Shown: positions 1 through 5,683, counted from the stretch's first letter. The stretch: 7,690 nucleotides of DNA from AC-69 sp036519575 (GCA_036519575.1 DATDKZ010000011.1:1-7690), one strand, 5' to 3'. Translations and numbers: made by a program. The notes: a model not told the origin generated them from the letters alone.

Positions 1-431
1 CCGCTCGAGGAGCGCTCCGAGCGGAAGTTGGCCCACTCCGACAAGTTCGTCTTGGCCAACAGCACTGCGCCCGCGTCGCGCAGGCGGTGCACGACGGCCG
101 CATCGCGGCTCGGCCGGGCGTCCGTCATCGCGAGCGACCCCGCGGTCGTCCTCATCCGGTCGGCCGTGGCGATGTTGTCCTTCACCATCACCGGGATGCC
201 GTGCAGCGGCCCGCCGACGCGGCCCTCCCGTCGCTCCCGGTCCATAGCGTCGGCGATGTCCAGCGCCTGCGGATTCACCTCGATCACCGAGTCGAGGCTG
301 CCGTCGAGCTGCTCGATCCGATCGAGATAGGCCTCGCCGAGCGAGCGCGCCGAGGCGCTACCTTCATCGAGCATCGAGCCGAGCTCGGCGATCGTCGCCT
401 CCTCGAGCCCGAAGTCTCGCTCGCCTTCCAC
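1..431 (-). CDS. Amidase-signature family protein, N-terminal part (cut by window edge)
   Basis: Seen: reading the minus strand from a GTG at 431 gives about 143 residues that run off the left edge. They include ATIAEL near residue 12, AYLDRIEQLD near 34-43, PLHGIPVMVKDNI at 76-88, TTAGSLAM at 96-103 and GAVLLAKTNLSEWANFRS at 121-138, ending in RSSSG. This is the N-terminal half of the amidase-signature fold. Lys84 in the GIPVMVKDNI block matches the Lys of the Ser-cisSer-Lys triad; both serines would lie outside the window. Known: these enzymes hydrolyse carboxamides to acid plus ammonia, and the NFRS...RSSSG stretch is typical of the long, often secreted amidases rather than of GatA. No signal peptide is visible from this start. 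The frame stays open up to a TGA near 497-499 but has no ATG. The GTG has no Shine-Dalgarno but sits just behind a TAGCGT -10, so leaderless translation is plausible. Substrate cannot be told. Confidence 0.88.
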   Translation of the reverse strand, partial: MEGERDFGLEEATIAELGSMLDEGSASARSLGEAYLDRIEQLDGSLDSVIEVNPQALDIADAMDRERREGRVGGPLHGIPVMVKDNIATADRMRTTAGSLAMTDARPSRDAAVVHRLRDAGAVLLAKTNLSEWANFRSERSSS

Positions 432-438
432 GGCGAAA

Positions 439-444
439 ACGCTA
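439..444 (-). promoter_or_regulatory. Putative leaderless promoter -10 element of the amidase gene
   Basis: Seen: on the minus strand TAGCGT fits TANNNT and lies at -13 to -8 relative to the GTG at 431, so transcription would start at or one base before the start codon. No Shine-Dalgarno lies upstream of that GTG. A TTGAGA lies 13 bases further upstream, too close for a normal -35. Known: leaderless transcripts with this geometry are common in Actinomycetota. Inference from position only. Confidence 0.4.
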
Positions 445-579
445 GCCGATAACAGGATCTCAACGCATAGTCGGATGTGACTCCGGCGCGTTCAGGCGAG
501 CTCCTCCTCGGTGAGCGACTCCTCCACGACCGGGCATCATCGCAAAGTCGACGACGTGCTACCGTCGCGCCTCCGGCTG

Positions 580-585
580 AGGAGG
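580..585 (+). promoter_or_regulatory. Ribosome binding site that sets the aminotransferase start
   Basis: A consensus AGGAGG lies six bases before the ATG at 592. It decides for this ATG over the in-frame GTG at 511, and the protein then begins MARIDLFRMERMQARYW, which fits the start of this aminotransferase family. Confidence 0.85.
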
Positions 586-591
586 CATGAC

Positions 592-1719
592 ATGGCGCGG
601 ATCGATCTGTTCCGTATGGAGCGGATGCAGGCGCGGTACTGGCATCAGGTCGAGTACGACCTGTCCGAGAGCGGGGTGACGCCGCTCTCGATCGAGGAGC
701 TGCTCGGCGATAAGGAGGATCCCAGCGAGCTGCTCCGGACGCGCCTGGGGTATCCGCTCTCGGAGGGCTCGGAGCGTTCGCGCGAGCTGATCGCGCAGTG
801 GTATCCGGGCGCGGGAGTCGAGAACGTCACGATGACGAACGGAGGGTCCGAGGCGAACCTCATCAGCCTGTGGACGCTGCTCGAGCCGGGTGATCGCCTG
901 GCGTTCATGATTCCCAACTACATGCAGGGCTGGGGCCTGGGCCGACACTTCGGCGAGGCCACGGACGTGTTCCGACTGAAGCTCCGCGACGGGCGGTGGG
1001 CCCTGGACGTCGACGAGCTGAACCGAGTGGTGACGAAGAAGACCCGCATCATCATGGTGTGCAACCCGAACAATCCAACCGGCCACATCCTCACCGATGA
1101 CGAGATGGATGCGGTGATGGACGTGGCGCGCGGGCAGAACGCATGGCTGCTGGCGGACGAGGTCTACCGGGGTGCGGAGGTGGACTCGGACGAGACCTCG
1201 CCGACATTCTGGGGGCGGTACGACAAGGTGATCGTGACGGCGGGCTTGTCGAAGGCGTTCGCCATGCCCGGGCTTCGGATCGGGTGGACCATGGCCCCGC
1301 CCAAGGTGATCGAGAAGCTCTGGATCCACCACGACTACACGACGCTCACGCCGGGGATGGTCAGCGACCGGCTGACGGCGGTAGCCATGGAACCGGCTCG
1401 ACGGGAATGGGCCCTCCGTCGCACGCGCGGCATCATCCGCTCCAATCTCCCGCGATTGGAGGAGTGGATCGGGAGCCACGAGGGCGTCCTCACCTACGTC
1501 CGCCCTCAGGCCGGAGCCATCGCGTACGTGACCTATCGGCTGCCGATCACCTCATCGAAGTTGATCGACCTGATCCGCGAGGAGCAATCCGTGCTGCTGG
1601 TCCCGGGCGACATGTTCGGACTGGGCAAGGGGTTCCGGATCGGCTTCGGCAACGACATCGAGAAGACGATGAAAGGCCTGGCCCGAGTGGACGAGGCCCT
1701 CAGCCGCCTCACGCAGTAA
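592..1719 (+). CDS. PLP-dependent aminotransferase, class I/II (fold type I)
   Basis: Predicted 375-residue cytosolic enzyme, a usual length for the family. Seen: an N-terminal block with YDLSESGVTPLS at about 23-34, NGGSEAN at about 83-89 for cofactor phosphate contact, N158-P-N-N-P-T-G164, the PLP ring-nitrogen aspartate D189 in ADEVYRG, the Schiff-base lysine K221 in GLSKAFAMPGLRIGW, and a C-terminal arginine R349 in GFRIGFG, placed to bind the substrate carboxylate. All key residues are present, so it should be active. Known: this fold moves amino groups between amino acids and 2-oxo acids; the N-terminal SESGV block marks a poorly characterised branch distant from AspC and often annotated simply as aminotransferase. 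The amino-acid substrate, or even a transamination reaction as opposed to another PLP reaction, cannot be fixed from sequence. It is followed after 28 bp by msrA on the same strand and is probably cotranscribed with it. Confidence 0.93.
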   Translation: MARIDLFRMERMQARYWHQVEYDLSESGVTPLSIEELLGDKEDPSELLRTRLGYPLSEGSERSRELIAQWYPGAGVENVTMTNGGSEANLISLWTLLEPGDRLAFMIPNYMQGWGLGRHFGEATDVFRLKLRDGRWALDVDELNRVVTKKTRIIMVCNPNNPTGHILTDDEMDAVMDVARGQNAWLLADEVYRGAEVDSDETSPTFWGRYDKVIVTAGLSKAFAMPGLRIGWTMAPPKVIEKLWIHHDYTTLTPGMVSDRLTAVAMEPARREWALRRTRGIIRSNLPRLEEWIGSHEGVLTYVRPQAGAIAYVTYRLPITSSKLIDLIREEQSVLLVPGDMFGLGKGFRIGFGNDIEKTMKGLARVDEALSRLTQ

Positions 1720-1747
1720 CGACCAACCGGGTGCCGGAGATTACGAG

Positions 1748-2239
1748 GTGGTGCCAAGCGAAGGAGGCTCGTTGAAGGCGACGTTCGCAGCCGGATGCTT
1801 CTGGGGCGTCGAGGCCGCATTCAGGACCGTTCCCGGTGTGACCAGGACTCGTGTGGGCTTCACCGGCGGCCACACGACCACTCCCACCTACCGGGAGGTC
1901 TGCGGCCACGAGACCGGCCATGCCGAGGCGGTGGAGGTCGAGTTCGACCCGAGGCGGGTCTCCTACGAGAACCTGGTTGGCCTGTTCTGGTCGATGCACA
2001 ACCCGACCGCGGCGAACCGGGGGCCGGGCTCGCAGTATCGCTCAGCTGTATTCGTCCATGGCGAGGAGCAGCGGCGTCAGGCAGAGGCTTCGAAGGAATC
2101 CGCGCAGTCGGGATTCGCCGTCCCCATCCTCACCGAGATCACGCCGGCTCCGGAGTTCTGGGAGGCCGAGGACTACCACCAGCGGTACTACGAGAAACAC
2201 GGCCTGGCCACGTCGTGCCACTCGGTCGCCGCCGACTAG
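1748..2239 (+). CDS. msrA: Peptide-methionine (S)-S-oxide reductase MsrA
   Basis: Reduces methionine-S-sulfoxide in oxidised proteins, using thioredoxin as final reductant. Seen in the 163-residue reading: the catalytic GCFWG with Cys17, the FW pair that packs the substrate methyl, Y48 and E60 in YREVCGHETGHAEAVEVEFDP (matching Tyr82 and Glu94 of the Neisseria enzyme), QYRS with Y97 (Tyr134), and a C-terminal Cys157 in ATSCHS that can act as resolving cysteine. Oddity: the family pattern NRQG-x-D-x-G-x-QYRS is shortened here to NRGPGSQYRS, so three residues including the usual Asp129 are missing. Start: the GTG at 1748 has GGAG eight bases upstream; a TTG at 1772 lies four bases behind AAGGAGG (1761-1767) and would give MKATFAAGCFWG, which is the commonest family start. 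Either is possible. The stop overlaps that of the convergent response regulator. Confidence 0.93.
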   Translation: MVPSEGGSLKATFAAGCFWGVEAAFRTVPGVTRTRVGFTGGHTTTPTYREVCGHETGHAEAVEVEFDPRRVSYENLVGLFWSMHNPTAANRGPGSQYRSAVFVHGEEQRRQAEASKESAQSGFAVPILTEITPAPEFWEAEDYHQRYYEKHGLATSCHSVAAD

Positions 2240-2877
2240 ATCAGCCGGCGGTCGGTGGCCCACCGGCTGAGCTCGTATCGGTTCGAGAGTTGGAGCTTCC
2301 GCAGCACGGCCGAGACATGGCTCTCCACCGTCTTCACCGAGATGTGCAGCTCACGCGCGATCTCCTTGTAGGCGTACCCCCGGGCGATGAAGCGCAGGAC
2401 TTCGCGCTCCCGGGGCGTGAGCTGGTCGAGCTCCGGGTCGATGGAGGGCGGGGTCGTGCCGGCGAACGCGTCGAGCACGAACCCCGCCAACCGGGGAGAG
2501 AACACCACGTCCCCGTCGTGGACCCGGCGGATCGAGAGGGCGAGGTCGGCCGGGGCGATCGATTTGGTGATGTATCCGCGGGCGCCGGCCCGGATCACGG
2601 CGATGACATCGTCCGCGGCATCGGACACCGAGAGTGCCAGGAAGCGCACGCCCGGATGCTGTGGAGCGACGGCCTCGACCACCCCGGCTCCGTCTCCATC
2701 TGGCAGGTGCACGTCGAGCAACACCACGTCGGGCACCGCTTCCGGGATGGCCTCGACCGCCTCCCGCACGGTCGACGCGTGGCCCACGATCTCGAACTGA
2801 CGCCCCAGCTCCGTACGAACGCCTGATGCGAAGAGGTGGTGATCCTCGACCAAGAAGACCCGGATGGATGTCATCAT
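2236..2877 (-). CDS. NarL/LuxR-family response regulator
   Basis: 213-residue cytosolic DNA-binding regulator, the normal length for the NarL/LiaR type. Seen: receiver domain at about 5-120 with acidic pair E11/D12, phospho-acceptor D55 in VVLLDVHLPDGDG, S83 and K105 (in GYITKS) at the conserved switch positions, then a LuxR-type helix-turn-helix at about 150-212 containing LTPREREVLRFIARG and KEIARELHISVKTVESHV. All phosphorylation residues are intact. The start ATG at 2877 overlaps the kinase stop (ATGA), and a second ATG follows at once; there is no ribosome binding site, so translation is probably coupled to the kinase. Known: partners of HisKA_3 kinases are of this type. Inference: it is phosphorylated by the adjacent PspC-fused kinase and may act on the divergent promoter region near 4077-4154. 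Its stop codon overlaps that of msrA in a CTAG. Confidence 0.95.
   Translation of the reverse strand: MMTSIRVFLVEDHHLFASGVRTELGRQFEIVGHASTVREAVEAIPEAVPDVVLLDVHLPDGDGAGVVEAVAPQHPGVRFLALSVSDAADDVIAVIRAGARGYITKSIAPADLALSIRRVHDGDVVFSPRLAGFVLDAFAGTTPPSIDPELDQLTPREREVLRFIARGYAYKEIARELHISVKTVESHVSAVLRKLQLSNRYELSRWATDRRLI
2241..2270. terminator. Hairpin at the msrA/response-regulator tail-to-tail junction, possible terminator
   Basis: Seen: a perfect 8-bp inverted repeat, TCAGCCGG (2241-2248) and CCGGCTGA (2263-2270), with two more pairs possible inside a C-A mismatch. It begins one base after the msrA stop and lies inside the last codons of the opposing regulator. Neither strand has a run of T after the stem, so it is not a classical intrinsic terminator; hairpins without U-tracts are proposed as terminators in actinobacteria. 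It is the only candidate that could stop msrA transcription before it runs antisense into the two-component genes. An 8-bp stem can also arise by chance in GC-rich DNA. Confidence 0.4.
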
Positions 2878-4076
2878 CGTGCCCGCGAGATGCGCAGGCG
2901 AACCTCGGTTCCCTCGCCGGGCCTTGTCAGGACCAGCGCGTTCCCCCCGTTCCGCTCCATGCGCCCCGTGATCGAGTCGACGATGCCGCGACGGTCACCC
3001 GGCACCCGCTCACGCTCGAAGCCGACGCCCTGGTCGCGGACGAACGCCGTGACCTGGTCATCCTCGACCTCGACGTAGACCGAGGCGGTTGCGGCACCGG
3101 AGTGCTTCGCCGCGTTGATCATTGCCTCGCGGCACGCGTCCACGAGCGCGCGAACGCCGTCGTCGAGCCGGCAGTCGCCGACCATCACTACGTCGATCAG
3201 CGCACCGTGCATCGCCTCGACCTCAGCTGCGGTCGCGTCCACGGCCGTACTGAGCATGTCGGTGTTTCGTCGCTGGGCCCTCCCGTACAGCCACGCGCGC
3301 AGCTCCCGCTCCTGTCCCCGGGCAAGTGTCCGCATCTCGCCCGGGGCCTCCGCCCGCACGATCAGCGCCAGGGTTTGGAGCACCGAGTCGTGCAGGTGCG
3401 CCGCCATCTCGGCTCGCTCCTCCTGCCGGATCCGCTCCCGCCGTTCCTCGGCCAGTTGTCGTGCCAGGCGCCACACCCCCGGGCCCAGGATCACTGCCGC
3501 CCCGGTGAACGCGGCGACGACCGCGAGCGGCGCGTTATCGGCAAGCGCGAGCGGGCTGTTCGACGTCAGGAACGTCGTGAGGCCGAGGACGATCAGGACC
3601 GCGCCGAGGATGAGGCGGATGCGCGCACCCCGTCCGTTGGCAGCGTCGGTGAGATGGCCTGGCACCCTGGACATCAGGTTCCCCCACCGGGCACGATCGG
3701 CGTCGTCGCCCCGGGTCCAGATCACCGCCGACCCCAGGACCGCGAGCGCCCCCGGCCACACGACGCCATCGCCGAACCACAGCCCGGCTCGGCGGAGCAG
3801 AAGCAGGAAACCCGCGACGACCATCCCTACGGCGATGGACTGCCGGGCACCGGTGCGGGGCGGGCTCTCTGGTTGCGTCTCGGGGTCGGGCCCGCGCGAG
3901 ACGAGCGCGGCCGCCACGTAGAGCAGAACGCCGACGCCGCCGGCCAGCGAGAGCACGACGAAGGCCAGCCGAACGACGAGGGGGTCGATGCCCAGGCGCT
4001 CACCGATCCCCCCGGCGACGCCCGTCAGGACCCGGTCGCTCGAGCTGCGCCTGAACACCCGACCGCATGCTCTCAC
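2874..4076 (-). CDS. PspC-domain membrane sensor histidine kinase (HisKA_3 type)
   Basis: About 400 residues from a GTG at 4076. Seen: a PspC domain at about 7-60 (GVAGGIGERLGIDPLVVRLAF followed by a hydrophobic helix), further hydrophobic segments at about 80-95, 105-121, 153-171 and 183-203, a charged linker rich in Arg/Glu, the dimerisation and phospho-acceptor box HLHDSVLQTL with H229, the ATP-binding N box REAMINAAKHSG with N321, the G1 box VRDQGVGF and a terminal GGNALVLTRPGEGTEVRLRI block. The G2 region reads RRGIVDSITGRMER in place of the usual GLGL, a form I recall from other PspC-fused kinases. Known: HisKA_3 kinases phosphorylate NarL/LuxR regulators. The signal is unknown; PspC domains are associated with membrane stress. 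Start is uncertain: GTG 4076 and GTG 4058 both precede the PspC domain and neither has a clear ribosome binding site; the frame stays open much further upstream but only as a shadow of the divergent gene. Confidence 0.9.
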   Translation of the reverse strand: MRACGRVFRRSSSDRVLTGVAGGIGERLGIDPLVVRLAFVVLSLAGGVGVLLYVAAALVSRGPDPETQPESPPRTGARQSIAVGMVVAGFLLLLRRAGLWFGDGVVWPGALAVLGSAVIWTRGDDADRARWGNLMSRVPGHLTDAANGRGARIRLILGAVLIVLGLTTFLTSNSPLALADNAPLAVVAAFTGAAVILGPGVWRLARQLAEERRERIRQEERAEMAAHLHDSVLQTLALIVRAEAPGEMRTLARGQERELRAWLYGRAQRRNTDMLSTAVDATAAEVEAMHGALIDVVMVGDCRLDDGVRALVDACREAMINAAKHSGAATASVYVEVEDDQVTAFVRDQGVGFERERVPGDRRGIVDSITGRMERNGGNALVLTRPGEGTEVRLRISRAR

Positions 4077-4096
4077 AGCCCGGCGATGGACGGGAA

Positions 4097-4112
4097 TCGG
4101 GGAGAACCCCGA
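4097..4112. repeat. Inverted repeat in the divergent kinase/PspC promoter region
   Basis: TCGGGG and CCCCGA flank a 4-base AGAA centre between the two divergent starts. It is a possible dimeric operator, for instance for the neighbouring regulator, or a chance GC-rich match. An overlapping-scale palindrome CCGGCCGG follows at 4114-4121. No consensus site is known to me that it matches. Confidence 0.3.
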
Positions 4113-4154
4113 GCCGGCCGGGCACGGGTCGGGGTCTTCCCAGGGACATCCCCG

Positions 4155-5423
4155 ATGGAATCCGAGCGGCCGCCGGACATGATGACCCCGATGGACGAGC
4201 GCGGGACTTCCGAACCTGGTGCCCCGACCGGGACGACTCCGGATGAGCGGCCAGCCCAACCCTTCATTCGGCGCCCCCTTCGACGCCGGGCCGGAAATCG
4301 ACTGATCGCCGGCGTCGCGGGCGGCGTGGCCGACCACCTGGGAACCCGCCCCCTGGTCTTCCGCCTGGTATTCCTGGTGTTCGCGTTCATCGGCGGGATC
4401 GGAATCCTCGTTTATCTCCTGTTGTGGTGGCTGATCCCTCGCGAGGACCTCCCCGACTCGGCCGCCGAGCGGTTGATCCGACGATTCCCCGACGCACCGT
4501 CTTGGTTGGGGATCGCGTTGCTCGGGCTGGGCGTGGTCCTGCTCGCCGGGAGGCTGGGCCTGTGGGACACGAACGTGCTGTGGGCCGTGCTGCTGATCGG
4601 CCTGGGGGTTGTCCTGTTCCGTCGTGATGCCCATCACGCGACACAAGATGGCGGCTCTGTCCCGCCGGCCCAGGACGAGCCGGGCACCGCGGTTTCACCG
4701 CAGCAGCCGGCCTGGGCCCAACCGACACCGCCTTTGCCCCCGGCGGTGACGCGCCCGATGGCGATGCCTCGCGCCCCGCGCGAGGCATCGCCCCTCGGCT
4801 GGCTCGTCTTCGGGGTTGCCCTCCTGGCGGTCGGCGGCGTCGCCATCCTCCAGAACCTCGACGCCGTGCACTTCTCGGCCGTGCGGTTCCCCGCCCTCGC
4901 CCTGCTCGTGCTGGGCGTCGGCCTGCTGGTCGGCGCGTTCGTCGGGCGAGCCCGGTGGCTGATCCTGCCGGGCCTCCTGCTCGTCCCCATCGTCCTCGCG
5001 GCGAGCCTGATCGACGTGCCGCTGGAAGGTGGCGTCCATGAGATCCACGCCTTCCCCCAAACGCCCCAAGCCATTGCTGGTTCGTATCGCGTGGCGGCCG
5101 GGTCGATCTACCTCGACCTGACGTCGCTGCAGGGAACGGTCGTGGCCCCGGTGATCGGCGCCTCCACCGGTGTCGGAGAGATCGACGTGTTGGTCCCGTT
5201 CGACGCCCACGTCGTCGCCACAGGGAAGGCAGGCGTCGGGATGGTCATGGTCGGTCCATTCTCGACCGACCGTGGGCTCGACCGGTCGCTGCACCGGGCG
5301 TGGGAACCGAGATACGGTGACGGGCCCACGATCACGCTCGATCTGCAGACCGGCGTGGGAGACATCTGGGTCTACCGTCGCGACCCAACAGGGAAAGAGC
5401 GCAGGGAGGCGAAGGCCGGGTGA
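4155..5423 (+). CDS. PspC-domain membrane protein with LiaF-like C-terminal domain
   Basis: About 422 residues from the ATG at 4155, which has AGGGA eight bases upstream; later in-frame ATGs at 4179, 4182 and 4191 are alternatives. Seen in order: a disordered charged N-terminus (1-40), a PspC domain at about 40-97 (RLIAGVAGGVADHLG, then IGGIGILVYLLLWWLIP), two helices at about 116-133 and 139-155, a Pro/Gln-rich linker (about 165-212), three more helices at about 214-232, 245-262 and 267-286, and a soluble beta-rich domain at about 300-407 with repeating ASTGVGEIDVLVP and LQTGVGDIWVYR. That last part resembles the C-terminal domain of LiaF and similar cell-wall-stress proteins. Known: LiaF-type proteins inhibit an envelope-stress kinase; PspC proteins sense membrane damage. 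Inference: a partner or target of the divergent kinase. Oddity: the linker contains a long perfect inverted repeat (4760-4792). It overlaps the next gene by four bases. Confidence 0.9.
   Translation: MESERPPDMMTPMDERGTSEPGAPTGTTPDERPAQPFIRRPLRRRAGNRLIAGVAGGVADHLGTRPLVFRLVFLVFAFIGGIGILVYLLLWWLIPREDLPDSAAERLIRRFPDAPSWLGIALLGLGVVLLAGRLGLWDTNVLWAVLLIGLGVVLFRRDAHHATQDGGSVPPAQDEPGTAVSPQQPAWAQPTPPLPPAVTRPMAMPRAPREASPLGWLVFGVALLAVGGVAILQNLDAVHFSAVRFPALALLVLGVGLLVGAFVGRARWLILPGLLLVPIVLAASLIDVPLEGGVHEIHAFPQTPQAIAGSYRVAAGSIYLDLTSLQGTVVAPVIGASTGVGEIDVLVPFDAHVVATGKAGVGMVMVGPFSTDRGLDRSLHRAWEPRYGDGPTITLDLQTGVGDIWVYRRDPTGKERREAKAG
4755..4798. repeat. Long near-perfect inverted repeat (hairpin) inside the PspC/LiaF-like gene
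   Basis: Seen: GGCGATGCCTCGCG at 4760-4773 is exactly complementary to 4779-4792; one further inner pair (C4774-G4778) gives a 15-bp stem with a 3-base CCC loop. Beyond a 1x2 internal loop, CCGA (4755-4758) pairs with TCGG (4795-4798). The 15-bp core is 33 bases long, a multiple of three, and encodes about MAMPRAPREASP (residues 202-213) in the linker between the two membrane halves. No T-run follows. It could be a captured palindromic repeat element, a transcription or translation pause signal, or a fusion scar. Confidence 0.85.
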
Positions 5424-5677
5424 AGCCCCACACCATCGATCCCTTCTCGTTCGTCTTCGGGTTGCTGTTCGCCCTCACGGGGTGGTTCTTCCTGACCGGC
5501 GACCGAAGCGTGGCCGACATCGGCTCGACGTGGATCTGGCCGGTGACGATCCTCACGCTCGGATTGCTGATGGTGCTGTACGCGGCGAAACGGATCTACT
5601 CGGGGATGGCTCGATCCTCGCAGGAAGACCTGACCGTCGAGTTGGAGCCCGAGAATGAGCCCACTGAGTCGGACTGA
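5420..5677 (+). CDS. Small two-helix membrane protein coupled to the PspC/LiaF-like gene
   Basis: 85 residues starting at a GTG that overlaps the upstream TGA (GTGA, 5420-5423), with GGGAGG at about 5404-5409 upstream; translation is very likely coupled. Seen: hydrophobic segments at about 9-27 (PFSFVFGLLFALTGWFFL) and 37-56 (STWIWPVTILTLGLLMVLYA), joined by a short loop with an acidic TGDRSVADIG, then a soluble acidic tail ending ELEPENEPTESD. I do not recognise a named family. Small proteins of this shape follow PspC proteins elsewhere in actinobacteria as far as I recall. Inference: an accessory subunit of the PspC/LiaF-like membrane complex. Only six bases separate its stop from that of the convergent decarboxylase. 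Confidence 0.85.
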   Translation: MKPHTIDPFSFVFGLLFALTGWFFLTGDRSVADIGSTWIWPVTILTLGLLMVLYAAKRIYSGMARSSQEDLTVELEPENEPTESD

Positions 5678-5683
5678 CCGCCC

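Larger units (their letters stand above)
432..591. other. Divergent intergenic region between amidase and aminotransferase
   Basis: A 160-bp spacer between divergent starts. It holds the amidase -10 candidate, a locally AT-richer patch at about 430-475, a TACCGT at 560-565 that fits TANNNT as a -10 for the plus-strand aminotransferase (no convincing -35), and that gene's ribosome binding site. I see no gene. A plus-strand GTG at 511 would extend the aminotransferase frame by 27 residues, but the protein it adds does not look like family sequence and it lacks a ribosome binding site. Confidence 0.5.

Noticed and set aside
28..452. Two plus-strand frames at the left edge (about 100 and 121 codons).
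   Set aside because: The opposite strand encodes clear amidase motifs across the same stretch.
497..535. Short minus-strand stretch reading VVEESLTEEELA then stop, resembling a gene tail.
   Set aside because: An in-frame stop lies just upstream; only about a dozen codons, with nothing to connect it to a gene.
511..591. GTG at 511 as aminotransferase start.
   Set aside because: No ribosome binding site and non-homologous-looking extension; the ATG at 592 has AGGAGG six bases upstream.
1440..1461. 8-bp perfect inverted repeat with 6-base loop inside the aminotransferase gene.
   Set aside because: Stems of this length are expected by chance in a window of this size and GC; no positional reason for a function.
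559..1479. 306-codon minus-strand frame across the aminotransferase.
   Set aside because: Antisense to a gene with intact catalytic motifs; no recognisable protein features.
3316..3346. 8-bp inverted repeat CCCCGGGC/GCCCGGGG inside the kinase gene.
   Set aside because: Pure G/C stem with a 15-base loop, within chance expectation in GC-rich coding sequence.
2634..4154. Plus-strand open frame continuing upstream of the PspC/LiaF-like start for about 500 codons.
   Set aside because: It lies antisense to the kinase and regulator, which have clear domains; the extra sequence is Arg/Pro/His-rich with no family features. High GC keeps shadow frames open.
4077..4646. Minus-strand open frame continuing upstream of the kinase start for about 190 codons.
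   Set aside because: Shadow of the divergent PspC gene; low-complexity Gln/Pro/Arg-rich protein, and the PspC domain starts right after GTG 4076/4058.
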